From Comamonadaceae bacterium (GTDB lineage: Bacteria; Pseudomonadota; Gammaproteobacteria; Burkholderiales; Burkholderiaceae_C): a stretch of DNA of 6,177 nucleotides. The first letter of the stretch is position 1, and each line of letters starts with the position of its first letter. Location of the stretch: the NCBI GenBank assembly GCA_947460165.1, contig CANHKH010000214.1:1-6177 (forward strand). Direction: 5' to 3'. Below the pieces are notes generated by a model. That model worked only from the letters and a program-made list of their open reading frames with translations, was not told the origin of the DNA and made no database searches. Of the stretch, positions 1 through 6,155 are shown in pieces. The translations under genes and the position numbers were made by a program.

Positions 1-342
1 CAATCCATGCCGCACGAGGGCGTGTTTGCCTTTGCCTACACCGTCACGGTCACCAACACCGGTGAGGTGGCGGCGCAGCTGATCTCGCGGCACTGGGTCA
101 TCGTGGACGCCAACGGCATGAATGAAGAGGTCAAGGGCCTGGGTGTGGTCGGCCAGCAACCCTTGCTGCGCCCAGGCGAGTCCTTTCAATACACCAGCGC
201 CTGCCGCTTGCGCACCCCCAGCGGCACCATGCACGGCAGCTACTTTTGCGTGGCCGAAGACGGCAGCCGCTTTGAGGCCCCCATCGCCCTTTTTGTGCTT
301 GAAGCCTCGCACGGCGCAGCGCCTGCGCGCTTGCTGCACTGA
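1..342 (+). CDS. apaG: ApaG domain protein (DUF525), 5' end cut off by the window
   Basis: ApaG proteins are small single-domain cytoplasmic proteins with an immunoglobulin/fibronectin-III-like beta sandwich. Their biochemical role is unsettled; E. coli mutants were linked to Co/Mg tolerance and to Ap4A. The 113 visible codons carry the family core: FAYTVTVTN, then QLISRHWVI, GLGVVGQQPLLRPGE, the TPSGTMHGSYFC stretch and a closing LLH. The reading frame is open from base 1, and the ATG at base 7 falls inside the usual 'QS-P-x-x-G' segment. The true start is therefore almost certainly upstream of the window, with perhaps 10-20 residues missing. The tail before the final LLH is a few residues longer (SHGAAPAR) than the short RALH ending usual in this family. 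The stop lies 11 bases before thiL, so the two may be co-transcribed. Family assignment is secure; function is not. Confidence 0.93.
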   Translation, partial: QSMPHEGVFAFAYTVTVTNTGEVAAQLISRHWVIVDANGMNEEVKGLGVVGQQPLLRPGESFQYTSACRLRTPSGTMHGSYFCVAEDGSRFEAPIALFVLEASHGAAPARLLH

Positions 343-353
343 AGCGCGCACGC

Positions 354-1322
354 ATGGGCGAGTTCGACCTGATTGCGCGCTATTTCACTCGCCCAGCCCA
401 GCGCGCCCTGCTGGGCGTGGGCGACGATTGCGCGCTGCTGCAGCCCCGCCCCGGCACGCAGATGGCGATTTCCAGCGACATGCTGGTGGCAGGCCGACAT
501 TTTTTTGCCGACGTGAATCCCGAAAGCCTGGGCCACAAGGCCTTGGCCGTGAACCTGAGCGACTTGGCCGCTTGCGGCGCGCGGCCGCTGGCTTTTACCC
601 TGGCGCTGTCTTTGCCGCAGGTGGACGAGCCCTGGCTGGCCAACTTCTCTCGCGGCCTGTGGGCACTGGCCGACGCGCACGGCTGCGAGCTCATAGGCGG
701 TGACACCACGCAAGGGCCGCTGAACATCTGCATCACGGTCTTTGGTGAAACCGAGGGCCAGCCACTGCTGCGCAGCCGCGCCAAAATCGGCGACGAGCTG
801 TGGGTCAGCGGCAGCTTGGGTGACGCGCACCTGGCGCTGCAAGGCCTGTTGGGTCGCTTGCCTTTGTCTGCGGCCTTGCTGGCGCAGACCAGGCAGCGCC
901 TGGAGCGGCCCACGCCCAGGGTGGCGCTGGGGCTGGCTTTGCGCGGCATCGCGCATGCGGCCATTGACCTGAGCGACGGGCTGATGGGCGACTTGCGCCA
1001 TGTGCTCAAGGCCTCGGGCGTGGGCGCCAGCGTGCAGGCCGACTTGGCCGCCGGTGTGTTGGCCGCGCAGCACCACCCCGACTGGCCGGCGCTGGGCAGC
1101 ACGGCACTGGCCCCTGTGCTCACCGGGGGCGACGACTACGAGCTGTGCTTCACTGCCCCGCCAGAGGCGCACCAGGCCGTGCTGCAAGCGGGCCGCCACA
1201 CCAACACCCCGGTCACGCGGGTGGGCCGCATTGAAGCCGAACCCGGCCTGCGCCTGCTCGATGCGGGGCAGCAGCCCCTGCCCTTGAACTTTGCCTCCTA
1301 CGATCACTTTGCCCACCCATGA
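354..1322 (+). CDS. thiL: Thiamine-monophosphate kinase ThiL
   Basis: ThiL phosphorylates thiamine monophosphate with ATP to give thiamine diphosphate, the last step of cofactor synthesis in the cytoplasm. The 322-residue protein has normal length and every hallmark of the ThiL/PurM-like fold. It begins with MGEFDLI, which fixes the start at 354. Next come the metal/ATP-binding GVGDD (residues 21-25), SSDML (40-44), NLSDLAACGARP (67-78), GGDTT (115-119), IDLSDGL (204-210) and GGDDYELCFT (258-267). The aspartates at 24, 25, 42, 70, 117, 208 and 260 match the acidic residues that hold magnesium and nucleotide in the family. No Shine-Dalgarno-like sequence is seen before the ATG. The gene starts 11 bases after apaG, and its TGA overlaps the pgpA start as ATGA, suggesting coupled translation. 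Nothing is missing or broken. No TPP riboswitch lies inside the window; one upstream cannot be excluded. Confidence 0.97.
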   Translation: MGEFDLIARYFTRPAQRALLGVGDDCALLQPRPGTQMAISSDMLVAGRHFFADVNPESLGHKALAVNLSDLAACGARPLAFTLALSLPQVDEPWLANFSRGLWALADAHGCELIGGDTTQGPLNICITVFGETEGQPLLRSRAKIGDELWVSGSLGDAHLALQGLLGRLPLSAALLAQTRQRLERPTPRVALGLALRGIAHAAIDLSDGLMGDLRHVLKASGVGASVQADLAAGVLAAQHHPDWPALGSTALAPVLTGGDDYELCFTAPPEAHQAVLQAGRHTNTPVTRVGRIEAEPGLRLLDAGQQPLPLNFASYDHFAHP

Positions 1323-1861
1323 TGTCTCTTGCTACTGACCCTCCAGTGCGGCCTGCGCCTGTGATTCGCCCGAGCCTGCGCTTCATGCTGGCCCACCCTG
1401 CGCACGTGATTGCCCTGGGTTTTGGCTCAGGCCTGGGCCGGCTGGCGCCCGGCACCGTGGGCACGCTGTGGGCCTGGCTGGCTTTTTTGGTGATGCAAAT
1501 CTGGCTGACAGAGACCGGCTTGGGCCTGGTGATTGCCTTGTCGGCGCTGGTGGGCTGGTGGGCGTGCACAGTCACTGCCGAGCACATGGGCGTGGCCGAT
1601 TCAGGCCACATCGTCTGGGACGAGGTGGTGGCTTTTTGGCTGGTGCTCTGGCTGGTGCTGCCTGCAGGCATTGGCATGCAGCTGGCGGCCTTTGCGCTGT
1701 TTCGTTTTTTTGACGCGGCCAAGCCCGGCCCCATGGCCTGGGCCGACCGGCACTTCAAGGGCTTTGGCGCACGCGGCGGCTTTGGCATCATGTTCGATGA
1801 TGTGCTGGCCGCTTTTTGCACCTTGCTGGTGTTGGCTTTTTGGGTTTTTATTCGCTCATGA
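1319..1861 (+). CDS. pgpA: Phosphatidylglycerophosphatase A (PgpA)
   Basis: PgpA is an inner-membrane lipid phosphatase that removes phosphate from phosphatidylglycerophosphate to give phosphatidylglycerol. The 180-residue protein shows the family blocks in order: GFGSGLGRLAPGTVGTLWAW (residues 34-53), IVWDEVVAFW (98-107) with the acidic pair D101-E102, RFFDAAKPGP (129-138) and GFGIMFDD (154-161). Hydrophobic runs at about 51-85, 104-127 and 162-178 are consistent with membrane segments. Two ATGs lie side by side at 1319 and 1322. The first is chosen because it gives the ATGA overlap with the thiL stop, but the second (TGATG) would differ by only one residue. No clear ribosome-binding site is visible, so translation probably depends on ribosomes finishing thiL. 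The TGA stop likewise overlaps the start of the next gene. thiL-pgpA adjacency is common in proteobacteria, although the two enzymes act in unrelated pathways. Confidence 0.96.
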   Translation: MMSLATDPPVRPAPVIRPSLRFMLAHPAHVIALGFGSGLGRLAPGTVGTLWAWLAFLVMQIWLTETGLGLVIALSALVGWWACTVTAEHMGVADSGHIVWDEVVAFWLVLWLVLPAGIGMQLAAFALFRFFDAAKPGPMAWADRHFKGFGARGGFGIMFDDVLAAFCTLLVLAFWVFIRS

Positions 1862-2331
1862 ACACCGCTTTACCCCTCTTGGCCCAGCAGCTGCTGGCAC
1901 GCTCCTGGATGATGGCCACCGCCGAGAGCTGCACGGGCGGCTTGATTGCGGCGGCCTGCACCGACCTGGCCGGCTCCAGCGCGTGGTTTGAGCGCGGCCT
2001 GGTCACCTACTCCAACGAGGCCAAAACCGAGCTGCTGGGCGTTCCCGCCGAGCTGATTGCGCAGCACGGCGCCGTCAGCGAAGCCGTGGCGCGCGCCATG
2101 GCCACAGGCGCCTTGGCGCATTCACGGGCACAGGTGGCGGTGGCGGTCACCGGCGTGGCCGGCCCTGGCGGCGGCAGTGCCAGCAAACCCGTGGGCACGG
2201 TGTGGCTGGCCTGGGCCACGCCCCAAGGACTGTGGTCAGAGCGCCAGGTGTTTGCGGGCGACCGGGCGGCGGTCAGGCAGGCCACGGTGGACCATGCGCT
2301 GCAAAAATTGGTGCAGCGTCTTTTGTGCTGA
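1858..2331 (+). CDS. pncC: Nicotinamide-nucleotide amidohydrolase PncC (stand-alone CinA C-terminal domain)
   Basis: PncC deamidates nicotinamide mononucleotide to nicotinate mononucleotide, feeding NMN (for example from DNA ligase) back into NAD synthesis in the cytoplasm. The 157-residue protein has only the CinA C-terminal domain and lacks the N-terminal MoaB/COG1058-like domain of long CinA proteins. Visible motifs are TAESCTGG (residues 21-28, with the conserved Ser24), the YSNEAKTELLGV block (51-62, with Lys56), GAVSE (71-75) and TGVAGPGGG (98-106). GTVWLAW follows, near residues 119-125. The frame is open further upstream to a TTG at 1816, but the ATG at 1858 is preferred: it gives the ATGA overlap with the pgpA stop and puts the AESCTGG motif at its usual distance from the N terminus. 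This is the last gene of the plus-strand group; the non-coding convergent region begins right after its TGA. Databases may call it 'CinA family protein'; a competence role should not be assumed. Confidence 0.95.
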   Translation: MNTALPLLAQQLLARSWMMATAESCTGGLIAAACTDLAGSSAWFERGLVTYSNEAKTELLGVPAELIAQHGAVSEAVARAMATGALAHSRAQVAVAVTGVAGPGGGSASKPVGTVWLAWATPQGLWSERQVFAGDRAAVRQATVDHALQKLVQRLLC

Positions 2332-2341
2332 GGCGTGGTCG

Positions 2342-2432
2342 GTGGGAGATGGGCAGGCGCTGGTCTGGCCACGATTTTTTCCTGGGCTGATGCCCGTTGA
2401 CCCGCAAGAATCGCTGGCAGGCCAGCTCCCAC
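2342..2432. repeat. REPIN-like inverted pair of REP units
   Basis: Two units of the same design face each other. The plus-strand unit (2342-2376) has the head GTGGGAG, then an imperfect stem TGGGCAG (2350-2356) / CTGGCCA (2365-2371) with one mismatch and an 8-base loop, then CGATT. The minus-strand unit (2432-2409) has the same head GTGGGAG, a perfect stem built on GCTGGC / GCCAGC with a 2-base loop, then CGATT. Between them is a small GGGC-TGAT-GCCC hairpin (2384-2395). GTGG/GTAG heads followed by a GC-rich stem and a CGAT tail are known from REP sequences mobilised by RAYT transposases, best described in Pseudomonas and related groups. Inverted pairs of about 80-150 bases are called REPINs. 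The position between convergent genes is typical. The plus-strand unit looks more decayed. Assignment rests on pattern only, since other genomic copies cannot be seen here. Confidence 0.6.
2350..2380 (+). terminator. Possible rho-independent terminator of the plus-strand operon
   Basis: A 7-bp stem with one G/G mismatch (TGGGCAG / CTGGCCA) and an 8-base loop is followed three bases later by six T residues (2375-2380). It starts 18 bases after the pncC stop. The stem is weak for a terminator, and the T-run is separated from it by CGA. It coincides with the plus-strand REP-like unit, so it may serve both roles or be only the repeat. Confidence 0.35.
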
Positions 2433-2458
2433 AAAGACAGGCCGCCTTCTGCCCTGTT

Positions 2459-2477
2459 GGCGCTGGCCTCCAGCGCC
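2459..2477 (-). terminator. Perfect hairpin at the galM stop, possible transcript end
   Basis: GGCGCTGG (2459-2466) and CCAGCGCC (2470-2477) form a perfect 8-bp GC-rich stem with a 3-base loop. On the minus strand it begins at the last base of the TAG stop of the epimerase gene (2479-2477). No T-run follows on either strand, so it is not a classical intrinsic terminator. It could stabilise the 3' end of the mRNA or assist rho-dependent ending. The hairpin is seen directly; its role is inferred. Confidence 0.4.
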
Positions 2478-3568
2478 TACCCAAAGAAGACCTGCTCTGC
2501 CGTGGCAGACGCTGACGCAGCGCTGAAGCAGTAAGCCATGCGGCCGTGCACCACCTCGCCGGGCTCGAACACAGCGCGCGGGAAGCCAGGTTGGTTGGGC
2601 GCATCCGGCAAGCCCTGGGGCTCCAGGCACAGACCGGCCGAGGGACCGTAGGCGCGGCCGCCTTTGCCCGCGTGGCGGGGCAAGCTGCCGTCCATGGGAG
2701 CGGCGCTGTAGAGCTGCAGGCCAGGCGCGTCAGACCACACCTCCATGGCAATGCCCGTGCGCGCGGCCCAAACCCGGGCTTGGCAGCGCCAGTCGCTCCG
2801 TCCATCGACCATGCAATGGTCAAAACCTGCAGGCCCGCCCACGCTGAGCTGGGCATGGCCTTGGGCCAGGGCCTCGCGCAAACGGCGGGGGCGGCCAAAG
2901 TCAAAGGCTGTACCCTCTACTGGCAGCAACTGACCGGTTGGAATGCGGCCCCTGTTCACGGGCAAAAAGCGGTCGGCTGCCAATTGCAGCTCGTGGTCCA
3001 GCACGTCCTGAGCGCCCTGCCCTTCGAGGTTGAAAAAAGCGTGGCTGGTGAAGTTCAAGGGCGTGGCCGCCCGACTGACACGGGCCGTGTGGTCTATGCG
3101 CAAAGCACTGCCTTCCACACGGTAATGCAACTCCAGCCGCACGTCCCCCGGAAAGCCGTCATCGGCCTCTTCAAAAGTCCAGCCCAGGCTGAGCTGATTC
3201 GGCGTGTGGGCCAGCAGCTCAAACACCTGAAAGCGGCTGCCTGCAGGACCACCATGCAGGCAGTTCACGCCGTCGTTGGCAGGCAAGCGGTGCGGGTGTC
3301 CATCCACGACAAACCGAGCCTTCGCGATGCGGTTGGCAAAGCGGCCAATGAAGGCGCCCATGGAGGGCATGCCACTGAGCAGCTGCGGCAGGCTGTCAAA
3401 GCCCAGCACCACGTCTTGCGGAGTGCCGTCGCGGTCGGGCGTGATGACTTGCAAGACCCGCGCACCATGGTTGCAAATGGCCACCTGCAAGGCCTGGCTT
3501 TGAATCACGTACAGCCCCACCTCGCGGTGCGCCACCTGGCCTGCAAAGCGCGCCGACTCCAGCGCCAT
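2477..3568 (-). CDS. galM: Aldose 1-epimerase (mutarotase), GalM family
   Basis: GalM-family enzymes interconvert alpha and beta anomers of free sugars in the cytoplasm. The 363-residue beta-sandwich protein keeps the signature residues of galactose mutarotases. GRFANRI (residues 75-81) holds a conserved arginine, and His105 lies in NCLHGG. The catalytic acid candidate is His176, in the NFTSHAFFNLEG stretch. Asp250 lies in GFDHC, and Glu316, in CLEPQGLPDAPNQ, is the expected catalytic base. The pattern matches the known His/His/Asp/Glu set of the family. The frame is open 103 codons further upstream, but that part overlaps garD and is not mutarotase-like. The ATG at 3568 shares one base with the garD TGA (TGATG), fits the family N terminus and has no clear ribosome-binding site, so reinitiation after garD is likely. 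In this operon the natural substrate is more likely a hexuronate or related sugar acid than galactose; that is inference from context. Confidence 0.93.
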   Translation of the reverse strand: MALESARFAGQVAHREVGLYVIQSQALQVAICNHGARVLQVITPDRDGTPQDVVLGFDSLPQLLSGMPSMGAFIGRFANRIAKARFVVDGHPHRLPANDGVNCLHGGPAGSRFQVFELLAHTPNQLSLGWTFEEADDGFPGDVRLELHYRVEGSALRIDHTARVSRAATPLNFTSHAFFNLEGQGAQDVLDHELQLAADRFLPVNRGRIPTGQLLPVEGTAFDFGRPRRLREALAQGHAQLSVGGPAGFDHCMVDGRSDWRCQARVWAARTGIAMEVWSDAPGLQLYSAAPMDGSLPRHAGKGGRAYGPSAGLCLEPQGLPDAPNQPGFPRAVFEPGEVVHGRMAYCFSAASASATAEQVFFG

Positions 3569-5166
3569 CAGGTGATGGGCGCGGGGTTGAACAGCACCAA
3601 AGCGTTGTGCAGCTGCCAGCGTTCGGCCCAGGTTTTTTGCCGGCCACTGGCCACCTCCAGCAGGCAGCGGAAGAGCTCCCAGCCCATGTCCTCGATGCTG
3701 GCCTGGCCGTCGGCAATGCGGCCGGCGTTGATGTCCATCAGGTCGTGCCAGCGGCGGGCCAACTCGCTGCGCGTGGCAACCTTGAGCACCGGGCATTCGG
3801 CCAGGCCGTAGGGCGTGCCGCGGCCTGTGGTGAACACATGCACATTCATGCCTGCTGCCAATTGCAGCGTGCCGCAAATAAAGTCACTGGCCGGGGTGGC
3901 GGCAAACACCAGGCCTTTTTGGTCTGGCCGCAATTTCTCACCGGGCGCCAGCACATGGGCAATCGGGGCGCTGCCACTTTTGACAATGGAGCCCATGGCT
4001 TTTTCAACGATGTTGGACAAGCCCCCGGCCTTGTTGCCCGGCGTGGTGTTGGCGCTGCGGTCCACCTGGCCGCGCGCCAAGTAGCGGTCGTACCAGCCGA
4101 GCTCGCGGACGATGGCCTGGGCCACCTCAGGGGTGGCGGCGCGGCTGGTGAGCTGATCGACCGCGTCGCGCACCTCGGTGTTTTCCGAGAACATCACGGT
4201 GGCGCCCGCACGCACCAAGAGGTCGGCGGCAAAGCCCACCGCCGGGTTGGCGGTGACGCCTGAAAACGCATCGCTGCCGCCGCACTGCACGCCCACCACC
4301 AAGGCGCTGGCAGGCACGGTTTCGCGGCGCCTGGCGTTGAGCCGCTCCAGGTGTGGCCTGGCACTTTGGACGATGTGGTCCAGCATGGACATGAAACCCA
4401 CATGCTGCGCGTCTTGCAAACACACGGTGTGCAGCTCTGGGCTGCGGCCATCGGCCAAGGGGATGCTGCCAGGCGGCAACAAGCGCTCGGGCTGCAGCTT
4501 TTCACAACCCAAGCTGACCACCATGAGCTCGCCGCCAAAGTTGGGGTTCAGGCTGATGTGCCTGAGCGTGCGAATGGGAATGATGGCGTCGGGCGCGTCA
4601 ATGGCCACGCCGCAGCCGTAGCTGTGCTCCAGACCCACCACCTCATCCACGTGGGGAAAAAGCGGCAGCAGCTCGGCCTTGATGCGGGCCACCGCCTGCG
4701 CCACCACGCCCGCCACGCATTGCACCGTGGTGGTGATGGCCAAGATGTTGCGCGTGCCCACCGAGCCGTCGGCGTTGCGAAAGCCTTCAAAGGTGTAGCC
4801 CTCCAAGGGGGCCATGGGTGGCGCCTGGACAGTGGCCATGGGCAGGCCCTCAAGCTGGCGGGCCGCGGGCATCTGCAGCAGGCGCTCGTGCACCCAGCTG
4901 CCCGCGGGAATGCCCTGCAGGGCGTAGCCAATGGGCACGTTATAGCGCCGCACCGCCTCACCTGCGGCAATGTCCCTCAGCGCCAGCTTGTGGCCTTGGG
5001 GCACTTTGCCTGGCAAAACCACGCCCGCACCAGGCACACCCTCGGGCAACACGGTGCCCGCAGGCAGGCCGCCCTCGTTGGCGACGATGGCCACGTTGTC
5101 GTGCGCGTGCATGCGAAGCACGCAGGGTGCAGGTGATGGGGGCGCAGAATCAAGAGCGGTGGTCAT
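3568..5166 (-). CDS. garD: Galactarate dehydratase GarD (UxaA/GarD family)
   Basis: GarD removes water from meso-galactarate to give 5-dehydro-4-deoxy-D-glucarate in the cytoplasm, a step in using galacturonate- and galactose-derived aldarates. The 532 residues are close to E. coli GarD (about 523) and longer than altronate dehydratase UxaA (about 495). A SAF domain spans about 17-95 (DNVAIVANEGGLPAG, PQGHKLAL, GYALQGIPAGSW). The linker LEGYTFEGFRNADGSVGT (121-138) follows, then the catalytic part: HSYGCGVAIDAP (181-192), SLNPNFGGE (205-213), GCEKLQPERL (220-229), QCGGSDAFSGVTANPA (294-309), GNKAGGLSN (378-386), FTTGRGTPYG (445-454), MDINAG (477-482) and FNPAP near the end. These blocks follow GarD closely, which favours galactarate over altronate. 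A few extra residues (about 43-53) lie in the SAF domain compared with my memory of the E. coli protein. The start overlaps the lactonase stop as ATGA, with only a weak GGTGGAA-like site upstream. The stop shares a base with the galM start. Confidence 0.93.
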   Translation of the reverse strand: MTTALDSAPPSPAPCVLRMHAHDNVAIVANEGGLPAGTVLPEGVPGAGVVLPGKVPQGHKLALRDIAAGEAVRRYNVPIGYALQGIPAGSWVHERLLQMPAARQLEGLPMATVQAPPMAPLEGYTFEGFRNADGSVGTRNILAITTTVQCVAGVVAQAVARIKAELLPLFPHVDEVVGLEHSYGCGVAIDAPDAIIPIRTLRHISLNPNFGGELMVVSLGCEKLQPERLLPPGSIPLADGRSPELHTVCLQDAQHVGFMSMLDHIVQSARPHLERLNARRRETVPASALVVGVQCGGSDAFSGVTANPAVGFAADLLVRAGATVMFSENTEVRDAVDQLTSRAATPEVAQAIVRELGWYDRYLARGQVDRSANTTPGNKAGGLSNIVEKAMGSIVKSGSAPIAHVLAPGEKLRPDQKGLVFAATPASDFICGTLQLAAGMNVHVFTTGRGTPYGLAECPVLKVATRSELARRWHDLMDINAGRIADGQASIEDMGWELFRCLLEVASGRQKTWAERWQLHNALVLFNPAPIT

Positions 5167-6155
5167 GGCAGGATTTCCACCCAGTTGGGGCCTTGCCCCA
5201 CGGGAATGCGTTGCTCAAATGTCAATTGTCCGCTGTCCGGGTGGATGGACAGGCGGCTGAGGTGCTGCGAGAGCTCGCCCACCACCAACAGCTGCCGGCC
5301 CGCAGGGTCGATGGCAAAGCCACGGGGCTGCGACTCCACCGGGGTGTGTCCCTGGGCACTGAGCAAGCCGGTGTCCGGGTCCACCGCAAAATGTGCCAGG
5401 GTGCTGCTGCGGCGTTCGCTGCTGTAGAGCTGCCGTCCGTCGGGCGTGAGGTGCAGGTCTGCAGCCCAAGGCTGGCCTGTGAAACCGGGCGGCAAGGTGT
5501 TCACCGTTTGCAGGTGGCTCAGGCGGCCTTGCGCCGGGTTCCAGCTGAGCACGTCGAGGCTGCCGTCCAGTTCATTGAGCAGGTACACACAGCGGCCAGG
5601 CGGGTCAAAGCGAAAGTGGCGGGGACCCGCACCGGGACGGGCCTGCCAATGCTGAGCGGGGCGGAGCTGGCCGGTGTCTGCATCCCAGTCCAAGACCATG
5701 AGCAGATCGGCACCCAAGGCGGTGGCCAGCACATGCCGGCCGGACGGCGCCAGCATGATGGCGTGGGCATGGGGACCGGTGGGCAGCACCTGGGTCACGG
5801 CGCCCACGCGGCCATCCTCGTGCATGGGGCTGACCGTGAGCAGGTGGTCCGGGTAAGACGCGGCCAGCAACCAGCGCCCAGAGAGGTCCATGCTGAGGTA
5901 AGCCATGCTGGCAGGCAGGGGCGTCTCGGCCAGGCGCTGCAACTCGCCCGTGGCCGGGTCCACGGCCAGGCAGAGTGCGGCCATGGGCGGGCTGCGCCTG
6001 GCCACCACCAAAACGCGGCGCGATGGATGCAGCGCCATGGGCATGAGTCTGCCGCCCAGTTCCAGGCGGCTTTGCAGCGTCAAATCACCTCCTGCGGCCA
6101 TGTGCAAGACCGTGATGTCGCCGCTGTCGGCATTGGAGACATAAACGTGGGGCAT
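5163..6155 (-). CDS. Lactonase family beta-propeller protein (6-phosphogluconolactonase/YbhE-like), probable aldarolactonase
   Basis: The 330-residue protein belongs to the seven-bladed propeller lactonase family (COG2706) that includes 6-phosphogluconolactonase Pgl/YbhE. Repeated blade-like segments are visible: HVYVSNADSGDI (3-14), GPHAHAIMLAPSGRHVLATALGAD (about 127-150), GPRHFRFDPPGRCVYLLNELDGSL (about 177-200), ADLHLTPDGRQLYSSERRSS (232-251) and PRGFAIDPAGRQLLV (277-291), ending in GPNWVEILP. No signal peptide is present, so it should be cytoplasmic. It is the first gene of the visible operon and overlaps garD by ATGA. This points to hydrolysis of a galactaro- or glucaro-lactone, the product of uronate dehydrogenase, to the open aldarate that GarD consumes. 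Beta-propeller enzymes named UxuL have been assigned that job in other bacteria. Plain 6-phosphogluconolactonase activity remains possible. The ATG at 6155 gives the family N terminus; the frame stays open to the window edge and no ribosome-binding site is evident in the 22 bases upstream. Confidence 0.88.
   Translation of the reverse strand: MPHVYVSNADSGDITVLHMAAGGDLTLQSRLELGGRLMPMALHPSRRVLVVARRSPPMAALCLAVDPATGELQRLAETPLPASMAYLSMDLSGRWLLAASYPDHLLTVSPMHEDGRVGAVTQVLPTGPHAHAIMLAPSGRHVLATALGADLLMVLDWDADTGQLRPAQHWQARPGAGPRHFRFDPPGRCVYLLNELDGSLDVLSWNPAQGRLSHLQTVNTLPPGFTGQPWAADLHLTPDGRQLYSSERRSSTLAHFAVDPDTGLLSAQGHTPVESQPRGFAIDPAGRQLLVVGELSQHLSRLSIHPDSGQLTFEQRIPVGQGPNWVEILP

Noticed and set aside
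7..9. ATG at base 7 as the apaG start
   Set aside because: The frame is open to the window edge, and the conserved N-terminal part of ApaG would be missing if translation began here.
240..1316. Long minus-strand open frame (358 codons) opposite apaG and thiL
   Set aside because: It is antisense to clearly recognisable thiL, has low-complexity Gln/Arg/Ala-rich composition and matches no family I know. High GC content makes such frames common.
1816..1857. TTG start 14 codons upstream of pncC
   Set aside because: It would lie within pgpA and add residues not seen in the family. The ATG at 1858 gives the ATGA junction and the right motif spacing.
2546..3811. Long plus-strand open frame (421 codons) opposite the epimerase and garD
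   Set aside because: It mirrors genes with intact catalytic motifs on the minus strand, and the translation has no recognisable domain.
3569..3877. N-terminal extension of the epimerase frame (103 codons before the ATG at 3568)
   Set aside because: The extension lies inside garD and is Arg/His/Pro-rich without mutarotase features. The TGATG overlap gives a natural start.
4351..5136. Plus-strand open frame of 261 codons opposite garD
   Set aside because: Composition is rich in His/Gln/Ala/Gly, as expected of an antisense frame in GC-rich DNA. GarD motifs on the other strand are continuous.
5233..5252. Inverted repeat CTGTCC / GGACAG with an 8-base loop inside the lactonase gene
   Set aside because: Only six base pairs, within coding sequence, and expected by chance in GC-rich DNA; no sign of a regulatory role.
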